Source of the DNA: UBA2821 sp902763335 | Lineage (GTDB): Bacteria > Bacillota > Clostridia > Lachnospirales > Lachnospiraceae | Assembly: GCA_052066835.1 (NCBI GenBank) | Contig: JBQHRJ010000007.1 | Length of the DNA: 64,000 bases | Strand: one strand, 5' to 3' | Shown here: in pieces, positions 44,684-52,388 of the stretch | Layout: each line of letters starts with the position of its first letter | How positions within the stretch are numbered: the first letter of the stretch is position 1 | Translations under genes and position numbers: made by a program | Notes under the pieces: generated by a model | The model's input: only the letters and a program-made list of their open reading frames with translations | Database searches by the model: none | What the model was told of the DNA's origin: nothing

Positions 44684-45418
44684 ATGTACTCAATCGGAGA
44701 AATCATTTCAACATATAGAAAAAAGAAAGGCTTGCTCCAGCAGGATCTCGCTGATGAACTGGCAAAAGAAGGCATCAAGATTTCCTATAAAGCCATATCC
44801 AACTGGGAGAGAAATCTTGCTGAACCAAGCGTTACCATATTTTACAAAGTGTGTAGAATCCTTGGTATCACTAATATGTATGAAGCATATTTTGGAGTAA
44901 ATCCTGCTGATCCTTTTTCATCACTTACTGATGAAGGCAGGGAAAAGGCTATGGATTATATCAATCTGCTCCACGCATCCGGAATGTATGAAAAGCAAAC
45001 TGCTAAGATAATTCCATTCAGAAGCATTGATATTTTTGAAAATGCAGTATCAGCCGGAACCGGTAACTTTCTCGTAGACGGACCTAAAGAGACTGTACGC
45101 ATAGATGAATCTATTCTGCCGGAAGATACAACTTTCGGTGTACGCATTAGTGGTGACAGTATGGAACCTGAATTCCACGATGGTCAGATTGCATGGGTAT
45201 TGCAACAGGAATCTGTTGCTAATGGAGAAATCGGCATCTTCGCTCTGAACGGAGAAGCCTATATCAAGAAGTTAAAGGACGACAAAGACGGAATTTTCCT
45301 TATCTCACTCAACGAAAAGTATGCACCTATCAAGGTTGGAGAAAATGACCGCTTAGACATATTTGGAAAAGTTCTTGGAAAATCTGATGCTTCTGCTCTT
45401 ACCGATCATTGCCGATAA
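44684..45418 (+). CDS. XRE-S24 (LexA/CI-like) self-cleaving repressor
   Basis: A 244-residue repressor from ATG 44684. Residues 1-65 are an XRE helix-turn-helix ('GLLQQDLADELAKEGIKISY', 'AISNWERNLAEPS'). Residues about 120-235 are the S24 peptidase fold: cleavage-site-like 'AVSAGTGNF' (Ala-Gly), catalytic serine in 'GDSMEPEFHDG', catalytic lysine in 'NGEAYIKKL'. On DNA damage RecA should promote its cleavage and free the polymerase promoter. An intact control element divergent from the polymerase gene. Confidence 0.9.
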   Translation: MYSIGEIISTYRKKKGLLQQDLADELAKEGIKISYKAISNWERNLAEPSVTIFYKVCRILGITNMYEAYFGVNPADPFSSLTDEGREKAMDYINLLHASGMYEKQTAKIIPFRSIDIFENAVSAGTGNFLVDGPKETVRIDESILPEDTTFGVRISGDSMEPEFHDGQIAWVLQQESVANGEIGIFALNGEAYIKKLKDDKDGIFLISLNEKYAPIKVGENDRLDIFGKVLGKSDASALTDHCR

Positions 45419-45503
45419 AAACGCAAGTCCTTTTTATTGGACACATTTTTTTGCATAATTGACAATAAGAAAATATCTATAGAACTGAAAGAAGGGATTT
45501 TTT

Positions 45504-45704
45504 ATGGTGGTCACAAATAATATCAGAGAAATCCGTGAACAGCGTGGCATTTACCAGAATGACCTTGCCGCTGCTATCGGATTCAGCACCAAAACTGTCA
45601 GCAGGGTAGAACGTGGGGACGGCGCCCCATCTGCCGAATTTATGCTACGAGTATCTAAGTACTTTAATATGCTGGTGGAAGATGTATTTCATGTAGAGGA
45701 ATAA
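45504..45704 (+). CDS. small XRE-family regulator
   Basis: A 66-residue helix-turn-helix protein ('NIREIREQRGIYQNDLAAAI', 'STKTVSRVERGDGAPS', 'LRVSKYFNMLVEDVF'). Start ATG 45504 behind GAAGGGA. Proteins of this size and type are Cro/SinR-like regulators of conjugative elements. Located 85 bases after the S24 repressor, same strand. Confidence 0.85.
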   Translation: MVVTNNIREIREQRGIYQNDLAAAIGFSTKTVSRVERGDGAPSAEFMLRVSKYFNMLVEDVFHVEE

Positions 45705-45749
45705 CGTGGAGCGAGTGAGCTCAATATTCAGCTCGCTCCGCTATCTTTC

Positions 45750-46088
45750 TTAAACTGAAAATCTTCTTTTATCTATTCCATATTCACACCAAATATGTTC
45801 TATCATACCATCTCCTCGTCCCAAAAAATCAACTTGTTCGCGCCATGCATTAATACCAGCTTCATCAAGCAACTTTTCAAATTCAACATATTCATCACTA
45901 TTCAAATTTTTCCTCATAAGATTTTTTAATAATGTATCCTCCTCAGATTGAACATAATCTACACTTATTGGTTCGTCTTTTATTAATTCTTTTATAGCAC
46001 AGTATGTATTAAATATCGAATCGTTCTTTTTAAGTGTTTTCTCAAGGACTTGCTGAACCAATTGCTTCTCATAATATTTTACATACAC
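45750..46088 (-). CDS. uncharacterised 112-aa protein
   Basis: A 112-residue, mostly helical frame ('YYEKQLVQQVLEKTLKKND', 'CAIKELIKDEPISVDY', 'SDEYVEFEKLLDEAGINAW'). The base composition matches the AT-rich neighbours to the left, and the frame ends exactly where the GC-rich element sequence begins at about 46090. I do not recognise it. The start codon sits at this boundary, so the true N-terminus may have been lost. Confidence 0.45.
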   Translation of the reverse strand: MYVKYYEKQLVQQVLEKTLKKNDSIFNTYCAIKELIKDEPISVDYVQSEEDTLLKNLMRKNLNSDEYVEFEKLLDEAGINAWREQVDFLGRGDGMIEHIWCEYGIDKRRFSV

Positions 46089-46089
46089 T

Positions 46090-46838
46090 TTAGGTCAGTT
46101 TACAAGGAACTACACGCAGACCGTGAAACGGGCTGCTGACAACAAACGGCGCTATGCTCCCGGCTGGGTGCATAGCACCTGTTTGTTGCGGGGGTTTCCA
46201 AAGGGGGCAGCGCCCCATTTGGCACACGACTTTGCGGAGCAAAGTGTAGTGTGTTATACGCTCTGTCGGCGTTGCCCTGAAAATACCGTTGCCGCCGGGG
46301 AGGGCAAGGGCATTTGACGCGGCAGGAAAGCAGGGCTTTGTTTGGGGCTGGTAAGCCGGAAACAAAGGGCTGATTTCAGCAGCAGACAGGGCGTATTATG
46401 AAAGCCCCCGTCCCTCGTCCTCCGCCCCCGGCCTATGGGACAAAAAGTCCCAAAGCTCTGGACACCGTGACCAGATGTGTGGCCACACTCCGGGAAAAGT
46501 AGCAGGACGGCAGGAAACCGTCAAGGCTGAAATGAATGGGCTGACGCCCGGCCTTGACCGTTCCCCGCCGCCCCGCTGGATGGGTGGACAAGGTGGCCAA
46601 TCCCTAAAAGTGTTTGGCCGCACTCGTTCATTTTGGGGCCTTTCTTCTCCCAAAATTGAAATGGGCGGGAAAGCCCTAAAATGGCTTTCCCGCCTTGATT
46701 ACCCATTAGCAAAGACGGGCGAGACTGTCAACGGCGGCGCTGAAAGCGCCGTTCATCTTGACCGTTGACTGGCTCGCCTGGCTTTGCTACTGCCCGTAAG
46801 AGATGGAAAAACAAGATGGAAAACAAGGTTAAAAATGG
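46090..46838. other. GC-rich noncoding segment of a mobilizable element
   Basis: About 750 bases, clearly richer in GC than the flanks, with no supported gene. It contains a MOBV-type oriT (46229-46254), a perfect 12-bp inverted repeat GGCGGGAAAGCC (46664-46675, complement 46683-46694) and a hairpin around GGCGCT / AGCGCC (46735-46750). It looks like the origin/transfer region of a small mobilizable element whose relaxase is missing. Confidence 0.6.
46229..46256 (+). other. orphan MOBV-type oriT
   Basis: ACTTTGC (46229-46235), GCAAAGT (46239-46245), then GTAGTGTGTTATAC; predicted nick after 46253. Nearly the same as the oriT at 19178 and flanked by the same GGCACACG sequence. No MOBV relaxase lies nearby. 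Confidence 0.78.
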
Positions 46839-47092
46839 TTGACAAGTCTATCGGATGTGTGTTATACTGTGCGACAGTTTGAGATTGGAAGGAGGCTTAC
46901 GTGTGTTAATTTGTGTACGCTAATAAGCAATAAAAAGTAGAAGTACCTTTCCACATGATGGTGGGCTTTTTTTGCGTGCGTATGCAAAGGAACACGTAGG
47001 TTTGACACGAGCAGTCTTTGAACTGTATCGTGGTGTTTTTTCGTGCTTTGTTGTTATGCAGGCGTCTGCCCTCTCTGTGGGACAACGCCTGC
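46839..47092 (+). promoter_or_regulatory. mef leader: promoter, leader peptide and attenuator hairpins
   Basis: TTGACA (46839-46844), 18 bases, TATACT (46863-46868). A short frame with GTG start (46903-46923; peptide reads M/V-LICVR) stands 7 bases after GGAGG. Two terminator-like hairpins follow: ACACGA/TCGTG with GTGTTTTTT (about 46999-47042) and GCAGGCGT (47058-47065) / ACGCCTGC (47085-47092) with TTTTT. The mef-like gene starts 52 bases later. This is the layout of drug-responsive transcription attenuation. Confidence 0.75.
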
Positions 47093-47143
47093 TTTTTATT
47101 GCAGAAACAAAGGAACAATGCAATAAAAAAGGAGGTTCGCATT

Positions 47144-48364
47144 ATGACCCAAAACAACAATTCATGGAGAAAAACTTATTTTACACTTCTTGCCGGACAA
47201 ACAATATCCTTTATTAGCAGCGGTATTTTGCAAATGGCCATTATCTTTTATTTGGTTGCGAAAACTAATTCTGCAATCATATTGACGGCGGCAACACTGA
47301 TTGGATTTTTGCCGCAAGCCTGTTTAGGCCCGTTTGCAGGTGCTTTTGTTGACCGGCACAGCCGTAAAAGCGTAATGATTGGTGCGGATTTGATAATTGC
47401 CGCCGCTGGCGGTATTCTGGCGCTGGTGGCGTTTTACATGGAATTGCCCGTATGGTCTATTATGGTTGTCCTGTTAATCCGAAGTGCGGGAACTGCTTTT
47501 CATTCTCCAGCATTCAGCGCAGCAACACCTATGATTGTGCCAAAAGAGGAACTTACAAAATGCGCTGGTTACACGCAGACCATGCAAGCAGTAAGTGCGA
47601 TTATCAGTCCAGCTGCCGCAGCGTTTTTATATGCTGTTTGGCCTCTTAATGCAATTATATTGTTAGATATTGTGGGTGCAATCCTTGCCTGTGTGACTGT
47701 TGCGATTTCGTCCATACCAACGCCTGAACTATGTCCAGAAACGAAAAGACAACAGTTTTTACAGGATATGAAAGAGGGGTATGTGGTATTAAAGCAAAAC
47801 AGGGGCCTCTTTGCTCTGCTCTGGATTGGTGTAATTTATATGTTCTTTTATATGCCAATCAGTACGCTTTTTCCTCTCATCTGTATGTCATACTTCAAAG
47901 GAACACCGGCCCATGCCTCTGCCGCTGAAATTGCTTTTGCGGTTGGTATGCTGCTTGGCGGAGTCATTCTGAGCATTTGGGGCGGTTTTAAGAAACGGCG
48001 GTACACCATCGGTCTTTCCGTTCTCCTGATGGGCGTTAGCAATATGCTCTCCGGGCTTTTGCCGCCAGACGCATTTCTTGTCTTTGTTGTGTGCTGTACT
48101 GTTATGGGAATTTCCGCTCCATTTTACGGTGTGCAAAATGCGATTTTTCAAGAAACGGTCAAACCAGAATATCTGGGGAGAGTTTTTTCTCTACTGACAA
48201 GCGCCGCTTCCCTCGCCATGCCGTTTGGCCTTGTCATTTCCGGGCCTCTGGCGGAGCGGCTGGGAGTTGAGAAATGGTTTGTCATTTGCGGAATTGGCAT
48301 TATCATCGTTGCGCTTGCCGTATTTTTACTACCCGGTTTGAGAGAGATTGACAATACGCAATAA
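47144..48364 (+). CDS. Mef-family macrolide efflux MFS transporter
   Basis: A 406-residue 12-helix MFS exporter. 'GQTISFISSGILQMAIIFYL', 'GFLPQACLGPFAGAFVDRHS' (motif A region), 'KSVMIGADLIIAAAGG' and 'RSAGTAFHSPAFSA' closely follow the Mef(A) pattern. The family exports 14- and 15-membered macrolides. It belongs to the Mef group but I cannot name the subtype. Start ATG 47144 follows AAAGGAGG. It stands behind an attenuator leader and ends before a strong terminator. No msr(D)-type ABC-F partner follows, unlike mef(A). Confidence 0.85.
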   Translation: MTQNNNSWRKTYFTLLAGQTISFISSGILQMAIIFYLVAKTNSAIILTAATLIGFLPQACLGPFAGAFVDRHSRKSVMIGADLIIAAAGGILALVAFYMELPVWSIMVVLLIRSAGTAFHSPAFSAATPMIVPKEELTKCAGYTQTMQAVSAIISPAAAAFLYAVWPLNAIILLDIVGAILACVTVAISSIPTPELCPETKRQQFLQDMKEGYVVLKQNRGLFALLWIGVIYMFFYMPISTLFPLICMSYFKGTPAHASAAEIAFAVGMLLGGVILSIWGGFKKRRYTIGLSVLLMGVSNMLSGLLPPDAFLVFVVCCTVMGISAPFYGVQNAIFQETVKPEYLGRVFSLLTSAASLAMPFGLVISGPLAERLGVEKWFVICGIGIIIVALAVFLLPGLREIDNTQ

Positions 48365-48394
48365 TCAACTGCACCTTTTTCTATTACTAAACAA

Positions 48395-48447
48395 AATGCC
48401 TGGATGGTGGTTCTGAAAAACCAGAACCGCCGTTCAGGCATTTTTTA
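48395..48447 (+). terminator. mef terminator
   Basis: AATGCCTG...GGTGGTTCTG with CAGAACCGCC...CAGGCATT around a short A-rich loop, followed by TTTTTT: a long, strong terminator. Confidence 0.88.
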
Positions 48448-48539
48448 TCTTCGTCCTCTCTGCGGTTTTGGATTCTTCAGCAAGTCGGATTTTTCCGCAA
48501 TCTTTTTCAGCCACTTCCGTTCTTCTACTGACAGCTTCC

Positions 48540-48849
48540 TAAAATTCAGCTTGAGCCGTTTGCAGATAAACTGCCGAGAGCCATGCTGCGGCTCCCGATC
48601 AGCAGCACCGCAAAAATCATGTACGCCCGTATGCTGGACGATGTTCTGGCAAATGGCATAGAGGACATGAACGGGATTTTATTTATCTGTTTCCCGATTG
48701 TGGAATTGTCGACGGCGCTCTCCCGCAGCACCATGACCGTGAAGCGTTCCTTAAACGAGCTGGAAGCTGCCGGACTGATTGTGCGGGTGCGTCAAGGCTT
48801 TGGGGAGCCGAACAAGATATATGTACTCATTCCCAGAACGGAGGGCTGA
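48540..48849 (+). pseudogene. RepA_N-type replication initiator, N-terminal fragment
   Basis: The frame reads 'FADKLPRAMLRLPISSTAKI', 'MYARMLDDVLANGIEDMNG', 'FICFPIVELSTALSRSTMTV' and 'ELEAAGLIVRVRQGFGEPNK', the winged-helix domain of RepA_N-like initiators on small elements. It lacks its own clear start (homology begins within the frame near 48540) and the C-terminal domain. A minus-strand frame over 48450-48545 ('LSVEERKWLKKIAEKSDL') is unassigned. Probably a remnant, though the last ATG could produce an 88-residue peptide. Confidence 0.6.
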
Positions 48850-48853
48850 CGCT

Positions 48854-49153
48854 ATGAGTGAAAAGCTGGAAAAACTCAATCAGGAAATAGAGAAAACCGA
48901 AGCAAAGTTGCGGAGGGCGCAGCATGAGGAAAAGATTCTGGAACACCAGATAAAGACGCTGACCCGAAAAGAGCGGACGCACCGGCTCTGTACCAGAGGG
49001 GCGGAGTTGGAAAGATACCTGCCCCACCCGGAGCTTTTGCCGGAGGAACAGGTCAAACTGTTCTTGAAGCTGCTCTTTCATCGGGACAGCACTCGGCAGC
49101 TCATAGAACAGATATTTGCCGGAACCGGCACAGAAAAGGAGGACACGGAATGA
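48854..49153 (+). CDS. DUF3847-type small element protein
   Basis: A 99-residue protein: coiled coil at the N-terminus ('KLEKLNQEIEKTEAKLRRAQ', 'EEKILEHQIKTLTRKERTHR') and the family-like 'TRGAELERYLPHPELLPEEQ'. Found with relaxases on Firmicutes mobilizable elements; thought to assist mobilization. Four bases of overlap with the next gene (ATGA) show coupling. Confidence 0.75.
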   Translation: MSEKLEKLNQEIEKTEAKLRRAQHEEKILEHQIKTLTRKERTHRLCTRGAELERYLPHPELLPEEQVKLFLKLLFHRDSTRQLIEQIFAGTGTEKEDTE

Positions 49154-49470
49154 ATGTGAAATTTTCAAAGGACGAGCTGGCTATGGTTTACCAGTACGCC
49201 GCCGCCACGAAACAGGAAACTCTTGCCGGACTTCGGGAAATCGTGCCGGTCATTCGTGACAGGCAGGCGAGGGAGATTGTGGAAAGCACAATCCGAAAGC
49301 TGGACGCTATCCCGGAGCCGGAGTGCCGCCGCTTTATCGCTGACACCAGACAGCGGTTTATCCAGAAGCGGGACAATTCAATCCGGCGCAGGCTGGCGGA
49401 AGCAAAGGCGCAGACGAGGGAGAAAACGCCCCATTCCAAGAGAAAAGAGCCAGACCGGGAACGGTCATAA
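49150..49470 (+). CDS. TTRAP-like transposon-transfer assisting protein
   Basis: A 106-residue protein. The first 60 residues ('FSKDELAMVYQYAAATKQET', 'LREIVPVIRDRQAREIVEST', 'IRKLDAIPEPECRRF') fit the TTRAP pattern (helical pair, acidic then 'IRKLD' segment). The C-terminus is basic ('SIRRRLAEAKAQTREK'). It overlaps the DUF3847-type gene and precedes a MOBQ-type oriT by about 40 bases, as expected for a mobilization operon. Family call is from memory. Confidence 0.65.
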   Translation: MNVKFSKDELAMVYQYAAATKQETLAGLREIVPVIRDRQAREIVESTIRKLDAIPEPECRRFIADTRQRFIQKRDNSIRRRLAEAKAQTREKTPHSKRKEPDRERS

Positions 49471-49510
49471 TAGCTTCCAGAGCGGTAAGCGTGGCTTCCC
49501 CCTCTGAAAG

Positions 49511-49555
49511 AGGGCGCAATTATACACCACTTCGGGAAGTGGTGCATTGCGCCCT
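49511..49555 (+). other. oriT of MOBQ (IncQ/RSF1010) type
   Basis: Outer inverted repeat AGGGCGCAAT (49511-49520) / ATTGCGCCCT (49546-49555) encloses a hairpin CACCACTT (49525-49532) / AAGTGGTG (49537-49544). A hairpin followed by CATTGCG-CCCT mirrors RSF1010 oriT, where the nick falls before CCCT; here that is between 49551 and 49552. The matching relaxase survives only as a start fragment at 50882. Confidence 0.78.
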
Positions 49556-49712
49556 GCCGGAGGCGTCCTGCGGACAGCAGATGATTTCCGTAGATTTTCA
49601 ATCTGCTCCAATCATCACAGGGGAAGTTACCCTTCCCCTGCGCTGGCTTACGCCAGCTACCCCTTTGTGGACTTGCCGCCCGGAATTATCTTGCGTTGCA
49701 AGTTGTTTCCAT

Positions 49713-49898
49713 CTGACAAGTTTGCTGAAATTCGGCTATACTTTTTTTATGAGATAGCGTATAATGGAGCCGGTGACAAATCGGAGTTTGGAGGTGAGAA
49801 TATGACAGCGCATATGAGATTAAGATAACACCGCGGGTTATGTTGCGGTGAATCCGTATTGCATAGCTCGCTTATTGGGCAAGTAATATAATAACGGA
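49713..49898 (+). promoter_or_regulatory. rlmA-like gene leader with promoter and attenuation structures
   Basis: CTGACA (49713-49718), 18 bases, TATACT (49737-49742). The transcript would carry an 8-codon leader frame (49802-49828), a hairpin CACCGC (49829-49834) / GCGGTG (49845-49850) just after its stop, and TCCGTATT (49853-49860) which can pair with AATAACGGA (49890-49898), overlapping the ribosome site of the methyltransferase. Typical of translation attenuation; pairing was judged by eye. Confidence 0.65.
49802..49828 (+). CDS. leader peptide MTAHMRLR
   Basis: ATG 49802 behind GGAGGTGAGAAT, eight codons, TAA at 49826. The sequence resembles the ErmD-class leader start (MTHSMRLR), with the Arg-Leu-Arg motif known for macrolide-dependent ribosome stalling. 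Stalling here would expose the downstream ribosome site. Confidence 0.75.
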   Translation: MTAHMRLR

Positions 49899-49905
49899 GG
49901 GAATA

Positions 49906-50739
49906 ATGAATAAAATACTTAGATTTAGTGACAGTGAAAAAGTTTTTCAATGTCCTATATGTAAAACAGATTTAAAATTGAAACAAAAAAGTTTATTTTG
50001 TTCTAATCATCATTGTTTCGATATTTCAAAAACGGGTTATGTGAACTTTGCTGTAGGAACAAAATCTTCAAAACATTATAGCAGAGAGACTTTTCAAATT
50101 AGGCGGGAGGTTTTAGAAAAAGGCTATTATTCACATATCCTGAATGAAGTGGTGCAGCTTATAAAAAGCTTTAGCAGCATTGATACAATACTTGATATTG
50201 GCTGCGGTGAAGGATATTATTCAAAGCAGATAAAAGAAGTATCAGGTGATAAAGAAATTATTGCATTTGATATTTCTAAAGATGCTGTTCAGCTTGCAGC
50301 AAAAAGTGATTTCAGTAATTCTATCAAATGGTTTGTGGGAAATTTGGAAGAAATGCCCATAAAAGACAAAAGGATAGATTGCATATTAGATATTTTTACT
50401 CCTGCTAACTATTCCGAATTTAACAGAGTTTTGAAAGAAGGCGGTTATGTAATTAAGGTAATTCCGGGAAATGCTCATCTTAAGGAGCTTCGAGAGACGG
50501 CAAAAGAACAATTGAAAAGCAATCAATATTCTAATGCGGCTGTCGTAGATTATTTCCAAAAGAAGTATTCCGTTGTTTATCACAAGAAAGTTTCAGCAAC
50601 GTATACAATGACATCCGAGGAAATAAAAACCTTTGCGGATATGACTCCACTACTGTTTTGTGTAAATAAAGATGGAATAGATTTAAAAAAAACAAAAGAA
50701 ATCACTATTGATGCAGAGATATTTGCAGGGAAATTATAA
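49906..50739 (+). CDS. RlmA-type 23S rRNA (guanine-N1) methyltransferase
   Basis: A 277-residue SAM-dependent methyltransferase. The N-terminal zinc finger is 'FQCPICKTDLKLKQKSLFC' with 'HHCFDISKTGYVNF'. The SAM site is 'TILDIGCGEGYYSKQI', and 'LDIFTPANYSEFNRVLKEGG' fits the RlmA family. RlmA(I)/(II) enzymes methylate G745 or G748 in the exit tunnel; TlrB-type members give resistance to tylosin-like macrolides. A macrolide-type leader in front argues for a resistance role here rather than housekeeping. It sits between a MOBQ oriT and the start of a MOBQ relaxase. Confidence 0.85.
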   Translation: MNKILRFSDSEKVFQCPICKTDLKLKQKSLFCSNHHCFDISKTGYVNFAVGTKSSKHYSRETFQIRREVLEKGYYSHILNEVVQLIKSFSSIDTILDIGCGEGYYSKQIKEVSGDKEIIAFDISKDAVQLAAKSDFSNSIKWFVGNLEEMPIKDKRIDCILDIFTPANYSEFNRVLKEGGYVIKVIPGNAHLKELRETAKEQLKSNQYSNAAVVDYFQKKYSVVYHKKVSATYTMTSEEIKTFADMTPLLFCVNKDGIDLKKTKEITIDAEIFAGKL

Positions 50740-50881
50740 ATTCAATTTCAATTTGTCGAATTGACAAACTATTAAAAAATTAAATAACCCGCCGCCCATC
50801 AACGGCACACCCAAGCAGGAAATCTGAAAAGGTATCCTGCTATTTTTTTGCCCCGAATCCGGGAGAAAGGAGGACGTACTC

Positions 50882-50925
50882 TTGCCATGCCCGCATTGTA
50901 AAATCACCATCATCAAGCGGAGCAA
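50882..50925 (+). pseudogene. MobA/MobL (MOBQ) relaxase, first 15 codons
   Basis: TTG 50882 behind AAAGGAGG starts 'LPCPHCKITIIKRSK', the diagnostic N-terminus of MobA/MobL relaxases. After this the sequence changes abruptly to a minus-strand integrase fragment and the frame stops at 50949. Confidence 0.7.
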
Positions 50926-51176
50926 GGTGTTCGACTGCTTTAGCTGTTAATTGTATGGTTCTCTCTTTGTTACCTTTGCCGGTTATGAAAATATTGGGAT
51001 ATTTTGATTCCATTGCGATATCGCATAAGCGAATGTTAAGCAGCTCACTGATTCTTACAGCTGTATCATAGAGAAGGATCAAAATAGCACGGTCTCTTAC
51101 ACCGAATTTCGTATTCGGCGGTGCAGACAGTATTGCAGCAAGTGCATCATCGGACAGAATACTCTGATTACTAATT
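50926..51176 (-). pseudogene. tyrosine recombinase, internal fragment
   Basis: A minus-strand frame with neither natural start nor end: 'NQSILSDDALAAILSAPP', 'FGVRDRAILILLYDTAVRIS' (the family Arg) and 'ELLNIRLCDIAMES', 'GKGNKERTIQLTAKAVEH'. It is the start of the catalytic domain of a XerC/phage-type integrase; the His-x-x-Arg and Tyr parts are missing. Joined on one side to the relaxase fragment and on the other to a SpoVG-type tail. Confidence 0.75.
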
Positions 51177-51505
51177 ATCGAAAGGGCGTTGCCTCTTTGT
51201 CCTTCTCTTTATCGGGATTACCATGATGTTTCTCTGCACTCTCTCTTGCCTTTTCGTTGCTCTTATCCTTTGCTTTCTCATATTCAGAGATAATCTCATT
51301 ATAGAGTTTTTCCCTGAAATCCTTTGTGACCGGATAGCAGACATCCTGATAGATTGGCTTGCCCTGCTCATCCACCTGCTTTGTCTTATAAGAAGGCATT
51401 GATACAAAGATTTTCTCTTTACCCTGCACGATATTGATATTATTTACGATGAAACTGTTTTCAAAATAAATGCGTGCAAGTCCCTTGATGTTACTAGCCT
51501 TTCTT
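51175..51505 (-). pseudogene. SpoVG-domain protein, 3' fragment
   Basis: Reads 'IKGLARIYFENSFIVNNINI', 'GKEKIFVSMPSYKTKQVDEQ', 'DVCYPVTKDFREKLYNEI' and a charged tail ending 'KEATPFR'. It is the C-terminal SpoVG domain of the double-SpoVG proteins of conjugative elements, nearly the same as the tail of the gene at 54959-55945. No start codon of its own; fused to the end of the McrC-like fragment. Confidence 0.75.
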
Positions 51506-52203
51506 ATCAAATGTACTTTCTTTAATATAATTTGCGATAGTTGAATCACCTTTCTTCATCCCCAAAAGCATCTGATGATATTTAACAATACGATTCTCCA
51601 TCGTATTAATTCTTCGTGCATCAAAAATCTCTTCTTCAGCTTGTGCTGGAAGTATAATCCCAACATTGTTAGCATTTTTCATCATACTGTACGCCAAAAG
51701 TTGGAGTCTATCATTTCTTGCATCACCACTAGTATAATCCTTGTACTTAACATCAAACACAACCGTTTCATTGCTTTCTCTATCTATTAGAATCAGATCA
51801 GGTTTTATCGATCCTGAGATATACTTTCCTGGATTAACTAAGCCCTCATCCTCCACAAACACATCTGTTTTATCATCAAATTTTTCAAGTCTAATACCTT
51901 TATCACTCTTGCTTCTGTATGACTCGATTCCATTCTTTTTAAGATAAGCACGGACATAAACCTCAAATAATTTCTCCATTGATATTGCATATGGAATAAT
52001 ATATCCAGTTGTACTAATCTCACCGTTTGATTCAACTGAAATATCATCCAAAACCATTCGGGCCATTGCCATAACTGGCTTGTAATATGTGTAACATCCA
52101 GAAAACTTCAAACCACTGCATGCCGCACCGCTACATTGTATATCTGTGATATGTCTAAGTGCATTAGAACAATAAGATATCATGCTCGCATTCTTTAATA
52201 TCA
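51494..52203 (-). pseudogene. McrC-like restriction subunit, C-terminal fragment
   Basis: About 230 residues of an McrBC 5-methylcytosine-specific restriction subunit C-like protein: 'PYAISMEKLFEVYVRAYLKK' and the nuclease core 'IKPDLILIDRES' with 'VVFDVKYKDY' (PD-(D/E)xK-type Asp and Asp-x-Lys). The natural stop is kept (51494). The N-terminal part and the partner McrB GTPase are absent. The frame's 5' end joins a PHP-domain gene at 52203. Confidence 0.7.
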
Positions 52204-52385
52204 AAATTCTGTTTTCTATTATCTTTTACCTTTCCCACGTTGTACTCGGCAATGTTATAATCAACATGTTCTGTGAAACAGATTTTTTTTATCCCTTTCT
52301 GTATTGCTGCAATACAATGTTGTTCCATCGTCGACATTCCATCAACAGAAAAAGTTGAATGAACATGAAAATCAGCAACTATCAT
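52204..52385 (-). pseudogene. PHP-domain (HisJ-like) phosphatase, 5' fragment
   Basis: ATG 52385 behind AGAGGATAAG gives 'MIVADFHVHSTFSVDGMS' with the first PHP metal motif (HxH), then 'CIAAIQKGIKKICFTEHVDY' with the second. After about 60 residues it meets the McrC-like fragment. The start is 4 bases from the stop of the RlmN/Cfr-like gene, so this was the last gene of that operon. Confidence 0.75.
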
Positions 52386-52388
52386 ATC

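Noticed and set aside
46396..46768. Open frames in the GC-rich segment
   Set aside because: High GC makes stops rare; no ribosome sites, no domains, and the sequence is better explained as origin and hairpin DNA.
49491..49828. Frames of 88-93 codons across the MOBQ oriT
   Set aside because: They cross the oriT hairpin and the promoter of the rlmA-like gene and have no family features.
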